A stretch of DNA of 64,000 nucleotides from Streptomyces sp. P3 (GTDB lineage Bacteria > Actinomycetota > Actinomycetes > Streptomycetales > Streptomycetaceae), in NCBI RefSeq assembly GCF_003032475.1, contig NZ_CP028369.1:5270001-5334000 (forward strand), in the 5' to 3' direction. The notes beneath the pieces were generated by a model that saw only the letters and a list, made by a program, of their open reading frames with translations, ran no database searches and had not been told where the DNA came from. The position numbers and the translations under genes are program-made. This document shows, piece after piece, positions 1 through 10,493 of this stretch (position 1 is its first letter; each line of letters starts with the position of its first letter).

Positions 1-529
1 AGCCGCCGTCCTCGCCCGCGCGGCGCCGCGCGACGCGGTAGGCGGCGCCGACGGAGCCCGCGATGAGCGCCGTGCCCAGCCCGATCTCCTTCAGGTCGAA
101 CCCGGCGGAACTGCCGCCCTCACCGGCGTGCACACCCCGGGGCGGCTGGGGGCGCACCGGATCCGGGCGGACGGCGGCGATCGTCAGTTCCTTGACGGCG
201 CTGACGCCGCCGCAGCTGAACGTCACCCGGTACGAGGCGCCCGGCTCGGCGTCCCGGTCGACCTGTGCCACCGCCGACGCGGAGCCCTTCCGGATGACGA
301 CGGCGTCGAACACCCCCGAGGTGACGGTCACGGAGCTCCGGCAGCCGCTGGTGACGCGGTCGACCTGGAGGACGACCTCGCCGCCGGCGGCGACCGTCGA
401 GGGCAGCACCCGGTAGCCGTTGGACATGACGTAGTGGTTGTCGTCGTCGCCCGCGACGGCGGCCGGTGCGAAGCAGGTCAGGGCCGTGACGCCCAGCAGT
501 GCGGCCGAAGCGACGCGTATCGCGCGCAT
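1..529 (-). CDS. Secreted membrane-anchored protein, 3' end off the left edge
   Basis: The gene starts at ATG 529-527 with a GGAGGA ribosome site 6 nt upstream, and it runs off the window after 176 codons. The product opens with a Sec signal peptide (cleavage likely after APAAVA, near residue 26). A small Ig-like stretch follows, of the style V-A-A-G-G-E-V, S-S-G-V-F-D and Y-R-V-T-F. Then comes a short proline/glycine linker and a hydrophobic segment (GLGTALIAGSVGAAY) followed by arginines, the usual end of a membrane anchor. Proteins of this shape in Streptomyces often precede a class F sortase gene, which would lie beyond the edge; that is an inference. The function is unknown. Confidence 0.8.
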   Translation of the reverse strand, partial: MRAIRVASAALLGVTALTCFAPAAVAGDDDNHYVMSNGYRVLPSTVAAGGEVVLQVDRVTSGCRSSVTVTSGVFDAVVIRKGSASAVAQVDRDAEPGASYRVTFSCGGVSAVKELTIAAVRPDPVRPQPPRGVHAGEGGSSAGFDLKEIGLGTALIAGSVGAAYRVARRRAGEDGG

Positions 530-768
530 GGTGGATCCTCCGGTCCCCGAGGAGCAGCCGCGGACCTGTTTCCGCTTTCTCCGACAATGCACCTCGATGA
601 CCGAAACGCTAGGAACACGTGTGCGCTCCCGCGATCGCTGTCGTGCGAATGGGGCACGGGTGTGGGCCGCTCGGGGGACGCCGTTCCTGCAACCGGGGGA
701 CTGTGGCGGCGTGGCGGCCGCCCTCGGGCGCGTCGACGTGGCGGAGGGCGGGCGTCGGCCCGAGAGCC

Positions 769-1533
769 TCAGCTCCCGATTCCCGGGAACAGACGGAGGA
801 ACGGTTCCGACGACGCGGTGACACCGCGGCTGTACGGCGCGTCGAAGTCCCAGATGAGGAAGAGCAGGAAGGCGATGAGCGCGGAGAACAGCCCGGCCAG
901 GACCAGCTCGCGGGTGGTGCGCCGGATCTGCAGCGCGAACACCATGCCGATGGTGATGACGGCCCCCGTCAGCAGCCCGAACCACACCACGCCGGGCATC
1001 GTCGCCCCCGTCGACTCGGCGCGGGCGTTGCGTGCCTGGTCGGCCGCGGCCAGCTGGTCGAGCAGGGGCTGGTAGGCCTGCGCCTGGAAGTCGGAGGCCG
1101 GCCGGTAGTCGGTGACGTCCACCCGGACCTGGTGGAGGAGCTCGTCGCCACGCCCGCTCACGTCACCGCCGTCGGCCATCTCCTTCCATTCCGTGGTGAC
1201 GACGTGTCCGACATAGGCGTTGACATCGACTCGAATACGGTCACGCACGTCCGCCGGGTAGACGCGCACCCGCTCGGAGATCTCGTGCAGCGCCTGCGCC
1301 TCGGCCTGCACGTGGTCCTGGGCGACACTGCGCGCCTCCCAGACGCCGGCGATGGCCAGACCGAGGACGATGGCGTACACCACGCCGATCCACATCGTCA
1401 TGTACTCGATGACGTCCGGGGTCTCCGAGGGGTCCTCGTCCTCGGGCGCCCTGCGGTGCCGTACAAGGGTGATGACGACCACCACCGCGCAGGCGGCGAG
1501 CATCGCGAGGGTGAGAACAAGCCATTCCGGCAA
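769..1533 (-). CDS. DUF4239 (bestrophin-like domain) membrane protein
   Basis: A 254-residue integral membrane protein. Hydrophobic segments lie at about residues 3-23, 45-65, 180-203 and 213-230, with a soluble, helix-rich loop of about 110 residues in the middle. This matches the DUF4239/bestrophin-like family, whose biochemical role is not established. The start is TTG at 1533-1531, supported by GGAGG seven bases upstream; no better ATG is in frame. It begins 22 bp after the stop of the proline-rich gene on the same strand, so the two are probably co-transcribed. Confidence 0.85.
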   Translation of the reverse strand: MPEWLVLTLAMLAACAVVVVITLVRHRRAPEDEDPSETPDVIEYMTMWIGVVYAIVLGLAIAGVWEARSVAQDHVQAEAQALHEISERVRVYPADVRDRIRVDVNAYVGHVVTTEWKEMADGGDVSGRGDELLHQVRVDVTDYRPASDFQAQAYQPLLDQLAAADQARNARAESTGATMPGVVWFGLLTGAVITIGMVFALQIRRTTRELVLAGLFSALIAFLLFLIWDFDAPYSRGVTASSEPFLRLFPGIGS

Positions 1534-1555
1534 GGAAAGCCTCCAGGATCGGCAT

Positions 1556-2143
1556 TCAGCGCGGTCGCAGCGCGGCGACGGCGATCAGCGCGGGCACGGT
1601 GACGAGCAGGACGTAGGTGACCGGCGACTGGCCCCCGCGGGCGGGTCGCTGACGCGCCTTCGCGTGGTAGGCGGGATAGGTCACCGGAGCCGCCGAGGGA
1701 CGCGGGGCGGGCGTCGGCTCCTGCGTGCGGGCCGGTGTGGGGGCCGGCGGGGGTGTGGGGGCCGGCCGCGGAATCGGCGCGGCGCGGCGCGGCGGCGCGG
1801 GCGCCGGCGGTTTCGGGCGAGGCTTCGGCGCCGGCGGCCGGGGCGCGGGGGGCGGTGGCTTCGGGGGCCTGGGCGGGGTGGGCGTCGGTTCGGGCGGTTC
1901 CGGCTGCGGCGGCTCCGGCGGCGGGGTGGGCCGCGGGCACACCGGGGAGCCCTCCCACCCGTGACTCCCCGCGACGGCGACCGCCTCGGTGCCGTCCGGG
2001 CCCGTCGAGGCGTACGCGCACGCGTCGGCCGTCGCCACGCCGGCCGGGACGGCCGCGAGGATCCAGACCGCGGTCACCAGGGCCAGACCTCGTGTGACGA
2101 GGGCGGATCGGGTCGGTTCGGGTCCATGCACGACGGAGATCAT
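1556..2143 (-). CDS. Proline-rich secreted/wall-spanning protein with C-terminal membrane segment
   Basis: The ORF is open further upstream, but ATG 2143 gives a classical signal peptide (A-L-V-T-A-V-W-I-L-A-A-V-P-A-G-V-A-T-A) and has GAGG upstream, so I start there (195 aa). A short cysteine-containing head (two Cys) leads into roughly 90 residues dominated by P-P-X-P, E-P and K-P repeats. The protein ends with a hydrophobic helix (VTYVLLVTVPALIAVAAL) and two arginines. The proline-rich region probably spans the peptidoglycan. No LPXTG is visible and no enzymatic domain is recognised. Confidence 0.72.
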   Translation of the reverse strand: MISVVHGPEPTRSALVTRGLALVTAVWILAAVPAGVATADACAYASTGPDGTEAVAVAGSHGWEGSPVCPRPTPPPEPPQPEPPEPTPTPPRPPKPPPPAPRPPAPKPRPKPPAPAPPRRAAPIPRPAPTPPPAPTPARTQEPTPAPRPSAAPVTYPAYHAKARQRPARGGQSPVTYVLLVTVPALIAVAALRPR

Positions 2144-2459
2144 GCGGCCTCGTGCGGCGGCCGAGGTCCTTGCCCGGCGGGGATTGCCCCGAACGGGGGA
2201 AGCGCGGTTCCCCGGGTTTGCCGGGTGGTGCGTTCGCTTATGCGGCCCGTCGTCCGTCTGTGCGATCGGCACGGTCCGGGCCGGTGGGGGCGGCCGGTCC
2301 CGGGGCCGCCGTGCGCGGTCGGGGCGGCGCGCGTCAGAGGTCGTGGAAAGAAATTCGTGCCGCGATTGAACACAACGGACGTCCGCATGCGTACCCAGTG
2401 TCGTGCGGTGGCGCAGCAGGGCGCCGCAACACCTTGGGACGATCGGGGAGTTGTTGACG
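2144..2459. promoter_or_regulatory. Divergent intergenic region
   Basis: 316 bp between two divergently transcribed envelope genes. It contains a short inverted repeat CCCCG-AA-CGGGG (2187-2198) and an AT-richer stretch with a possible -35 TTGAAC at 2366-2371 reading toward the lipoprotein gene. No convincing -10 at standard spacing was found. The promoter assignment is weak. Confidence 0.3.
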
Positions 2460-3452
2460 ATGAAGACCACCTGGCGGAGCGCCTCACTCGCGGCTGGCAC
2501 CGTGGCCGTACTGGCGCTGACGACGGCGTGCGGATCGGAAAGCGGCACGTCAGCGTCGAGCCAGAACGTCGGGGCCACGGCCCCGGCCGGTGGCATCGGG
2601 GGCGTCGGCAGCGGTTACGGGCAGGTCGGCGCCAGCGCGAGCCCGGCGCCCGGCGGTGTCGGTTCGGGCACCGGAGCGCAGGGCGGAAACGCGGGCGAAC
2701 TGGCCGTCGCCGCGAACCCGGAACTGGGCAAGATCCTCACGGACGGCACCGGCAAGACCCTCTACCGCTTCGACGCGGACACCGCGGAGCCCCCGAAGTC
2801 GAACTGCGACGGCGACTGCGCGACCGCCTGGCCGCCGGTGTCCGCCGACGACGCGAGCGCCGGCGACGGCATCGACAAGTCGCTGCTCGGCGAGATCACC
2901 CGGTCCGACGGCAGCAAGCAGCTCACCGTGGGCGGCTGGCCCGCCTACTACTACGCCAAGGACGCCAACCCCGGCGACACCACCGGTCAGGGCGTGGGCA
3001 ACAAGTGGTTCGCGCTGACCCCCGAGGGCAAGAAGGCCAAGGGCGGCGGCGCCGGTGCCGGGGGCGGTGGCGGCGACGCGGCCCTGGCCGGGCTGTCCGT
3101 CCGCAAGGACCCCAACCTCGGCGACATCGTCGTCGACAAGAACGGCATGACCGTCTACCGGTTCCTCAAGGACAAGGCGTGGCCCAAGCCGGTGTCGAAC
3201 TGCAACGGCGCGTGCCTGGAGAAGTGGCCGGCGGTGGCGCCGGTCGAACCGAACGACACCAAGGGCGTCCAGAAGAAGGGCCTGATGAGCTTCACCCGGG
3301 GTGACGGCGTCAAGCAGCAGACGGTCAACTGCTCGCCGATCTACACCTTCTCCGGTGACAAGTCCCCCGGCGACATCAACGGTCAGGGCGTGGGCGGCAC
3401 GTGGTACGCCGTCGCGCCCGACGGAAAGCTGGTCGGAGCGCCGGGGCAGTAG
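2460..3452 (+). CDS. SCO0930-family lipoprotein with duplicated secreted repeat
   Basis: A 330-aa lipoprotein with the lipobox L-T-T-A-C at Cys24. The mature protein starts with a Gly/Ser/Ala linker followed by two homologous halves separated by a glycine-rich hinge. Each half carries a G-K/D-I-L/V...T-L/V-Y-R-F strand, a S-N-C-X-G-X-C cysteine pair, a W-P motif, and a closing G-D-X-X-G-Q-G-V-G...W-Y/F block. This is the secreted repeat family COG4315/PF03640, whose function is unknown. ATG 2460 is chosen over an upstream in-frame ATG because it begins the signal peptide. It is followed by a strong terminator and then the methyltransferase-rmdA pair. Confidence 0.88.
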   Translation: MKTTWRSASLAAGTVAVLALTTACGSESGTSASSQNVGATAPAGGIGGVGSGYGQVGASASPAPGGVGSGTGAQGGNAGELAVAANPELGKILTDGTGKTLYRFDADTAEPPKSNCDGDCATAWPPVSADDASAGDGIDKSLLGEITRSDGSKQLTVGGWPAYYYAKDANPGDTTGQGVGNKWFALTPEGKKAKGGGAGAGGGGGDAALAGLSVRKDPNLGDIVVDKNGMTVYRFLKDKAWPKPVSNCNGACLEKWPAVAPVEPNDTKGVQKKGLMSFTRGDGVKQQTVNCSPIYTFSGDKSPGDINGQGVGGTWYAVAPDGKLVGAPGQ

Positions 3453-3504
3453 GAACGCCTCCCCAGGGCCGGTTCCCGCAGCCGCCCCTCGCGCACGACC
3501 CGTT

Positions 3505-3541
3505 GGTCCGCCCCCTCCGCGCCGCACGGAGGGGGCGGACC
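3505..3541 (+). terminator. Strong stem-loop terminator after lipoprotein gene
   Basis: Perfect 15-bp arms: GGTCCGCCCCCTCCG at 3505-3519 and its complement at 3527-3541, with a 7-nt loop, 52 bp after the lipoprotein stop codon. There is no U-tract, which is normal in Streptomyces. Confidence 0.82.
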
Positions 3542-3711
3542 GCTGTGCTTGTCGGGCCCCCGTCTCCTGTGCGTAGAATTCGCCCGCCCTTCGGGCCGCT
3601 TCCGGAACGCTCCGGAGCGGCCCGGACACATTTCGTAGCACCGCGGGGGTCGTCGTTCCGGCACGTGCCGGAGGCAGTGACCGGGAACGGACGGTCAATT
3701 TCCGTTTCCCC

Positions 3712-3730
3712 TCGCCCGTTTGGCGGGCGA
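3712..3730. promoter_or_regulatory. Inverted repeat upstream of methyltransferase-rmdA operon
   Basis: TCGCCCG (3712-3718) and CGGGCGA (3724-3730) are perfectly complementary around TTTGG, 50 bp before the start codon at 3780. This is a plausible operator or leader hairpin; the regulator is unknown. The rest of 3453-3779 holds only the terminator upstream and a GGAGAG ribosome site at the 3' end. Confidence 0.35.
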
Positions 3731-3779
3731 TCAGTAGCCTCAGCTCGAACACCGGATCGCCTACGCCTTGGAGAGATAG

Positions 3780-4592
3780 ATGGAGCGTCCCGCCTGGGCC
3801 CCTCGGAGCATCGACATCTCGGTGCCGAGCGTCTCGCGGATCTACGACTACTACCTGGGCGGATCGCACAACTTCGAGGTGGACCGGGAAGCGGCCCGCA
3901 GGGCCATGGAGTTCATTCCGGGACTGCCGAAGATCAGTCAGGCGAACCGGGCGTTCATGCGCCGTGCCGTGCGGTACGCGGTCGCCGAGGGTGTCACGCA
4001 GTTCCTCGACATCGGCTCCGGGATCCCCACGTTCGGCAACGCGCACGAGATCGCCCGGGCGGCGAGCCCCGGCGCGCGCGTGGTCTACGTCGACCACGAC
4101 CCGGTGGCCGTGGCGCACAGCGAGGCGGTGCTGGCCGGCTGTGACGGCGTCGACGTCGTGGCCGCCGACCTGCGCAAGCCGCAGGAGATCCTCGCCAGCC
4201 CACAGGTGGAGCAACTGCTCGACCTGGAGCGGCCGGTGGCCCTGTTGCTGGTCGCGGTGCTCCACTTCGTCGAGGACGCCGACGACCCGTACGCGGCGGT
4301 GGCCGAACTCGGCGCCGCACTCGCGCCCGGCAGTCTGCTGGTGCTCACGCATGCTTCTTACGAGGGAATTCCGCAGCTGTCGCAGCGGGCCGAGGGCGCC
4401 GTCGGCGTGTACAAGGACATTCGCAATCCGCTGGTCATGCGCTCGCGTGACGAGGTCGGGCGGTTCTTCGAGGGGTACGACATGGTGGAGCCGGGACTGG
4501 TGCCGATGCCGCACTGGCGGCCGGACACGGCGCCGGAGGACGAGGACCCGTGGGCCTTCTCCGGTTTCGCCGGCGTGGGGCGTACGGCGTGA
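3780..4592 (+). CDS. DUF574 (Methyltransf_19) SAM-dependent methyltransferase
   Basis: A 270-aa protein with the signature N-terminus of the actinobacterial DUF574 family (P-S-V-S-R-I-Y-D-Y-Y-L-G-G-S-H-N-F near residue 16). A Rossmann SAM-binding motif (F-L-D-I-G-S-G-I-P-T) is followed by V-Y-V-D-H-D. The family is very abundant in Streptomyces and its substrates are unknown. GGAGAG precedes the ATG. The stop codon overlaps the GTG of the next gene by 4 bp (GTGA), so translation is probably coupled to the c-di-GMP enzyme. From memory, the same pair occurs in S. coelicolor (SCO0929-SCO0928). Confidence 0.9.
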   Translation: MERPAWAPRSIDISVPSVSRIYDYYLGGSHNFEVDREAARRAMEFIPGLPKISQANRAFMRRAVRYAVAEGVTQFLDIGSGIPTFGNAHEIARAASPGARVVYVDHDPVAVAHSEAVLAGCDGVDVVAADLRKPQEILASPQVEQLLDLERPVALLLVAVLHFVEDADDPYAAVAELGAALAPGSLLVLTHASYEGIPQLSQRAEGAVGVYKDIRNPLVMRSRDEVGRFFEGYDMVEPGLVPMPHWRPDTAPEDEDPWAFSGFAGVGRTA

Positions 4593-6724
4593 GTGCGGAG
4601 CCGGACGGGCCGGAGGACAGACTGCGGCGGTTCGTGACGATCTGGAGCCGGGCCGTGTACCCGGTGACCTCGACGTCGCTGACCCGCCCCGAACTCGAAG
4701 AGGAACTCCTGCCGCTGGCACGGCGGTTGCGCGAGGCGCTGCTGGAGCGGACCCTCGACGCCGACGCCGCCAAGGCGGTCGGCGCCGCCCTGGTCGACGC
4801 GCACTGCACCGACCCCGAGGCGCTCAGCCGCACGCTCGACTGCGTCGACGCCTATCTGGTGCTCTACTGCGGCCAGGACGGCCCCCAGGAGGACCTGCGC
4901 ACCCGCGCCTCGCGGCTGCAGCACGCCATGGCCGGTGGCTACGCGACGGCGCTGCGCGAGCGCACTCTCGCCGAACAGGAGGCCATCGCCCAGGCCGCGT
5001 TGCGTGCCCAGGGGGTCGTCGCGCAGGCGCTGCACGCCAGCGAGGCCCGCTTCCGCGCGGTCTTCGAAGGCGCCGCGATAGGGATCAGCATCGCCGACCT
5101 CGAGGGCAACGTCCTCCAGGTCAACGGGGCGTTGCTGCGCATGTTCGGCGGTTCGCAGCAGTCGCTTCTGGGCCGCAAGGTCCAGGACTTCACCCACCCC
5201 GAGGACGCGCCGCAGACCTGGCGGCTCTACGACGAGCTCGTCCGCGGCGAACGGGAGCACTACCACACGGAGAAGGCGTTCAGCCGCCCCGACGGAACGG
5301 CCCTGTGGACCAATCTGACGGTGTCACTGCTGCGGGACGCGGACGGGGCCCCGCAGTACCAGCTGGCACTGATGGAGGACACCACCGAGCGCAGGCTGCT
5401 CAATCTGCGGCTGCGCTACGAGGCCACCCACGACGCGCTCACCGGACTGCCCAACCGCACCCTGTTCTTCGAACGGCTGGAGAAGGTGCTGGCGGCCGGC
5501 GAGGGCCGCCGGTTCGGTCTGTGCTATCTGGACCTGGACGGCTTCAAGACCATCAACGACAGCCTCGGACACGCCGCCGGCGACCGGCTGCTGGTGGAGG
5601 TCGCCGACCGGCTGCAGTCCTGCGCGACCGCGCCCGGCGAGATGGTCGCCCGCCTCGGCGGCGACGAGTTCGTGGCGCTGACCACCGGCCCCGACACCCG
5701 CCACGAGGTCGACGAGCTCGCCGCGCGCATCATGAACGCGCTGATCGCGCCCGTGAGCATCGACGGCCGTGAACTGACCGTGCGCGGCAGCATCGGCATC
5801 GTCGAAGGGCCGGCCGGGGAGCGCAGTGCGGCGGAGGTGCTGCGCAGCGCCGACATCACCATGTACCGGGCCAAGTCGGCGGGCGGCAACCGCTTCGAGG
5901 TCGCCGATCCGGAGGCCGACGCCCGCGCCATCACCCGGCACGGTCTGACCACGGCGCTCCCGGCGGCCCTCGAACGCGGTGAGTTCTTCATCGAGTACCA
6001 GCCGCTGGTCCACCTCGGCGACGGCAGCGTGCGGGGCGCGGAGGCGCTGGTGCGCTGGCTGCATCCGCAGCACGGGGTGCTCGGACCCGACCGGTTCATC
6101 CCGCTCGCCGAGCACACCGGGCTGATCGTGCCGCTGGGCCGCTGGGTGCTGGAGGAGTCGGTGCGACAGGCCGGCGAGTGGCGTGAACGCAACGAGGACA
6201 CCGGCCCGCTGCGTATCAACGTCAACCTCTCCCCGTGCCAGCTCACCCACCCCGGCCTGGTGCAGGACACCGTCGACATCCTGGAGCGCGCCGGCGTCGA
6301 CCCGGCGGCGCTGTGCCTGGAGGTGACGGAGTCGGCGTTGATCGGCGCCGACGACGCCCTGCTGAAACCGCTGCGCAGGCTCGCCGAGATGGGCGTGGAC
6401 ATCGCGCTCGACGACTTCGGCACGGGGTACTCCAACCTCGCCAACCTGCGTCGGCTCCCGGTGAGCGTGCTCAAGCTGGACCGCTCCTTCACCCAGGGCA
6501 TGCAGCAGTTCCCGGCGGACCCCGTCGACCTCAAGATCGTCGAGGGGATCGTCTCGCTCGCGCACAGTCTGGACCTCGCGGTCACCGTGGAGGGCGTGGA
6601 GACCGGCGCCCAGGCCGAGCAACTGCGGATTCTCGGCTGCGACACGGCCCAGGGCTGGTACTACGCCCGCCCCGGCCCCCCTGACCGCCTCCACGACCTG
6701 GCCCTGGTGGACGCGACGGGCTGA
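4589..6724 (+). CDS. rmdA: PAS-GGDEF-EAL cyclic di-GMP signalling protein, RmdA type
   Basis: A 711-aa soluble protein; GTG 4589 overlaps the preceding stop. Residues 1-145 form a helical, unassigned region. A PAS domain covers about 150-275 (E-A-R-F-R-A-V-F-E-G). The GGDEF domain spans about 290-445 with an intact R-L-G-G-D-E-F near residue 355. The EAL domain spans about 460-705 with E-A-L-V-R-W near 484, E-V-T-E-S, D-D-F-G-T-G-Y-S and T-V-E-G-V-E-T, so catalytic acids of both domains are present. Length and order match S. coelicolor RmdA, a c-di-GMP phosphodiesterase that affects development. Net activity (synthesis or hydrolysis) cannot be read from the sequence; phosphodiesterase is inferred from the homologue. 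Confidence 0.88.
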   Translation: MSAEPDGPEDRLRRFVTIWSRAVYPVTSTSLTRPELEEELLPLARRLREALLERTLDADAAKAVGAALVDAHCTDPEALSRTLDCVDAYLVLYCGQDGPQEDLRTRASRLQHAMAGGYATALRERTLAEQEAIAQAALRAQGVVAQALHASEARFRAVFEGAAIGISIADLEGNVLQVNGALLRMFGGSQQSLLGRKVQDFTHPEDAPQTWRLYDELVRGEREHYHTEKAFSRPDGTALWTNLTVSLLRDADGAPQYQLALMEDTTERRLLNLRLRYEATHDALTGLPNRTLFFERLEKVLAAGEGRRFGLCYLDLDGFKTINDSLGHAAGDRLLVEVADRLQSCATAPGEMVARLGGDEFVALTTGPDTRHEVDELAARIMNALIAPVSIDGRELTVRGSIGIVEGPAGERSAAEVLRSADITMYRAKSAGGNRFEVADPEADARAITRHGLTTALPAALERGEFFIEYQPLVHLGDGSVRGAEALVRWLHPQHGVLGPDRFIPLAEHTGLIVPLGRWVLEESVRQAGEWRERNEDTGPLRINVNLSPCQLTHPGLVQDTVDILERAGVDPAALCLEVTESALIGADDALLKPLRRLAEMGVDIALDDFGTGYSNLANLRRLPVSVLKLDRSFTQGMQQFPADPVDLKIVEGIVSLAHSLDLAVTVEGVETGAQAEQLRILGCDTAQGWYYARPGPPDRLHDLALVDATG

Positions 6725-6847
6725 CCTCGGGGCGCGACCGCTCCGGGCCGGGCAGCGGTGCGTCCGGTCAGGGGGAGCGGGGCGGTAACGGCACGGACCG
6801 GAGCCCGTGGGGGGCGGGCCGGCCGGCGGTGCCGCGCGCGAGACGGC

Positions 6848-7729
6848 TCACCGCTCCAGCAGCATGCGCTGCAGCTCGCGCGCCGCGCGGGGCGGCGCCA
6901 CGTCGCTGCGGTGGGCCAGGGCGATCGTGCGGTGCAGGCCGGGCCGGGCGAGCGGGGTGACCCGCAGGCCCCGGCCGGAGCGGGCGGCCACCATACGGGG
7001 CACGACGGCCACCCCGAGACCGGCCCGCACGAAGCCGAGCACCGCGTCCATCTCGCCGCCCTCGACCGCGAAGTCCGGTTCGAAACCCTCCGCACGACAG
7101 GCGGCCACGGTGAGTTCCCTCAGGTCGTAGCCGTGCCGGAACACCACCAGGCGTTCGCCCTCCAGGTCGGCGATCCGCACGGTGCGTCCCCGCCCCGGCC
7201 GGGGAGCCTCCGGCGAGGACACCACCACCAGGTCCTCGCGCAGCAGCTCCACCGTGGTCAGCGCCGGGGACGGGCTGGGCAGGGGCAGGACGACCAGGGC
7301 GAGGTCCAGGGCTCCGCGCGCCAGCAACCGGACGAGGTCGTGCGAACCGCCCTCCTCGATCATCAGCCGGACACCCGGATAGCGGTCGTGGAAGGCCCGC
7401 AGCACGTCCGGCAGCAGACCCGTGCAGACACTGGGCGTCGCTCCCAGCCGCACCCGGCCGCCGCGCAGCTGCACCAGCTCCTGCACCTCGTACCGGGCGG
7501 TCTCGGTGTCCGCGAGGATCCGGCGGGCCAGCGGCAGCAGCGCCTCGCCGGCGTCGGTGAGCGTGATGTTCCCCCGCGCCCGCAGGAAGAGATCCGCCCC
7601 CAACTCCCGCTCCAGCGCCTTGATCTGCTGCGACAGGGACGGCTGCGCCACGTGCACGAGGTCGGCGGCCCGGGTGAAGTGCCGGGTCTCGGCGACCGCC
7701 ACGAAGTACTGGAGCTGCTGGAACTGCAT
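6848..7729 (-). CDS. LysR-family transcriptional regulator, divergent from sdhCAB
   Basis: 293 aa from ATG 7729. It has an N-terminal winged helix-turn-helix (residues 1-60: M-Q-F-Q-Q-L-Q-Y-F-V-A-V-A-E, F-T-R-A-A, S-Q-Q-I), then a linker helix and a periplasmic-binding-protein-like effector domain. It reads away from the sdh operon with 95 bp between the start codons. A perfect T-N11-A palindrome lies in that gap. The obvious inference is that it regulates sdhCAB and itself. The effector is unknown; a C4-dicarboxylate or other TCA metabolite is only a guess. Confidence 0.92.
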   Translation of the reverse strand: MQFQQLQYFVAVAETRHFTRAADLVHVAQPSLSQQIKALERELGADLFLRARGNITLTDAGEALLPLARRILADTETARYEVQELVQLRGGRVRLGATPSVCTGLLPDVLRAFHDRYPGVRLMIEEGGSHDLVRLLARGALDLALVVLPLPSPSPALTTVELLREDLVVVSSPEAPRPGRGRTVRIADLEGERLVVFRHGYDLRELTVAACRAEGFEPDFAVEGGEMDAVLGFVRAGLGVAVVPRMVAARSGRGLRVTPLARPGLHRTIALAHRSDVAPPRAARELQRMLLER

Positions 7730-7747
7730 GCCGCCAGCGTAAGCCCG

Positions 7748-7766
7748 CCATAGGCGGATCCTATGG
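7748..7766. promoter_or_regulatory. LysR-type operator (T-N11-A) between lysR and sdhC
   Basis: CCATAGG (7748-7754) and CCTATGG (7760-7766) form a perfect inverted repeat around CGGAT. T7751 and A7763 are exactly 11 bases apart, the LysR-family recognition rule. The site lies 20 bp before the candidate -35 of sdhC, a usual activator position. Confidence 0.75.
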
Positions 7767-7785
7767 ATTCCAGGCAGACCATGTC

Positions 7786-7816
7786 TTGGACCGATCGGCG
7801 GCCCCGGCTTTAGCGT
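7786..7816 (+). promoter_or_regulatory. Candidate sdhC promoter
   Basis: A possible -35 TTGGAC (7786-7791) and -10 TAGCGT (7811-7816) are 19 bp apart. The -10 ends 8 nt before ATG 7825, and no ribosome-binding site lies before that ATG, so the mRNA may be leaderless. Confidence 0.5.
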
Positions 7817-7824
7817 CTGCAGAC

Positions 7825-8532
7825 ATGGCTCTGGCAACGCGGACGGACCGAAGGTCGTCCATGGCGCGCACCGTGTGGGACTCCTCCGTCGGCAAGAAGA
7901 CGGTGATGGCCGTCAGCGGCATGATCATGCTGCTGTACCTGGTCGCCCACGTCATCGGCAACCTCAAGATCTTCTTCGGCCCGGCGGAGTTCAACCACTA
8001 CGCCCACTGGCTGCGCACGGTCGGCGAACCGTTCATGCACTACGAGTGGACGCTCTGGCTCGTACGCGTCGCGCTGGTCGTCGCGGTGGTCGCCCACGCC
8101 GTCTCCGCGTACCAGCTCAGCCGCCGAGACCTCAGGGCGCGGCCCACCAGGTACGTGCACAGGAAGCCGCGGGCGAGCTACGCCACCCGCACCATGCGCT
8201 GGGGCGGCGTCATCCTCGCCCTGTTCATCGTGTGGCACGTCCTCGACCTGACCACCGGCACCGTGCACAGCGGCGGCTTCCAGGAGGGCCACCCGTACCA
8301 GAACGTCGTGGACACCTTCTCCACCTGGTACGGCAACGTCGTCTACATCGTCGCGATGCTCGCCGTCGGCCTGCACGTGCGGCACGGCTTCTGGAGCGCG
8401 GCCCAGACCCTCGGCGTCGGCAGCCGCACCCGCGACCGCGCCCTCAAGATCTTCGCCGACGTCCTCGCACTGCTGCTCACGGCCGGTTTCCTGGCGGTGC
8501 CCGTGGGCGTCATGACCGGAGTGGTGAGCTGA
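7825..8532 (+). CDS. sdhC: Succinate dehydrogenase cytochrome b subunit (SdhC, type-B single-anchor)
   Basis: A 235-aa membrane subunit with five hydrophobic helices, as in the one-piece di-heme cytochrome b anchors of type-B complex II. Histidines sit in the expected helices ([31 protein letters not shown]). ATG 7825 sits just after a candidate -10; ATG 7861 (M-A-R-T-V-W) is the alternative. It anchors the dehydrogenase in the membrane and passes electrons between succinate and menaquinone. It is the first gene of a tight operon; sdhA starts 2 bp after its stop. Confidence 0.92.
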   Translation: MALATRTDRRSSMARTVWDSSVGKKTVMAVSGMIMLLYLVAHVIGNLKIFFGPAEFNHYAHWLRTVGEPFMHYEWTLWLVRVALVVAVVAHAVSAYQLSRRDLRARPTRYVHRKPRASYATRTMRWGGVILALFIVWHVLDLTTGTVHSGGFQEGHPYQNVVDTFSTWYGNVVYIVAMLAVGLHVRHGFWSAAQTLGVGSRTRDRALKIFADVLALLLTAGFLAVPVGVMTGVVS

Positions 8533-8534
8533 AC

Positions 8535-10489
<1,955 letters not shown>

Positions 10490-10493
<4 letters not shown>

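Noticed and set aside
1352..3304. A long plus-strand open frame through the proline-rich gene into the lipoprotein gene
   Set aside because: Its content is Arg/Gly repeats created by reading the proline codons in the wrong direction; the real genes on both sides explain the sequence.
2550..4721. A 723-codon minus-strand open frame
   Set aside because: It is antisense to the lipoprotein, methyltransferase and rmdA genes, crosses a strong terminator and has no recognisable domain.
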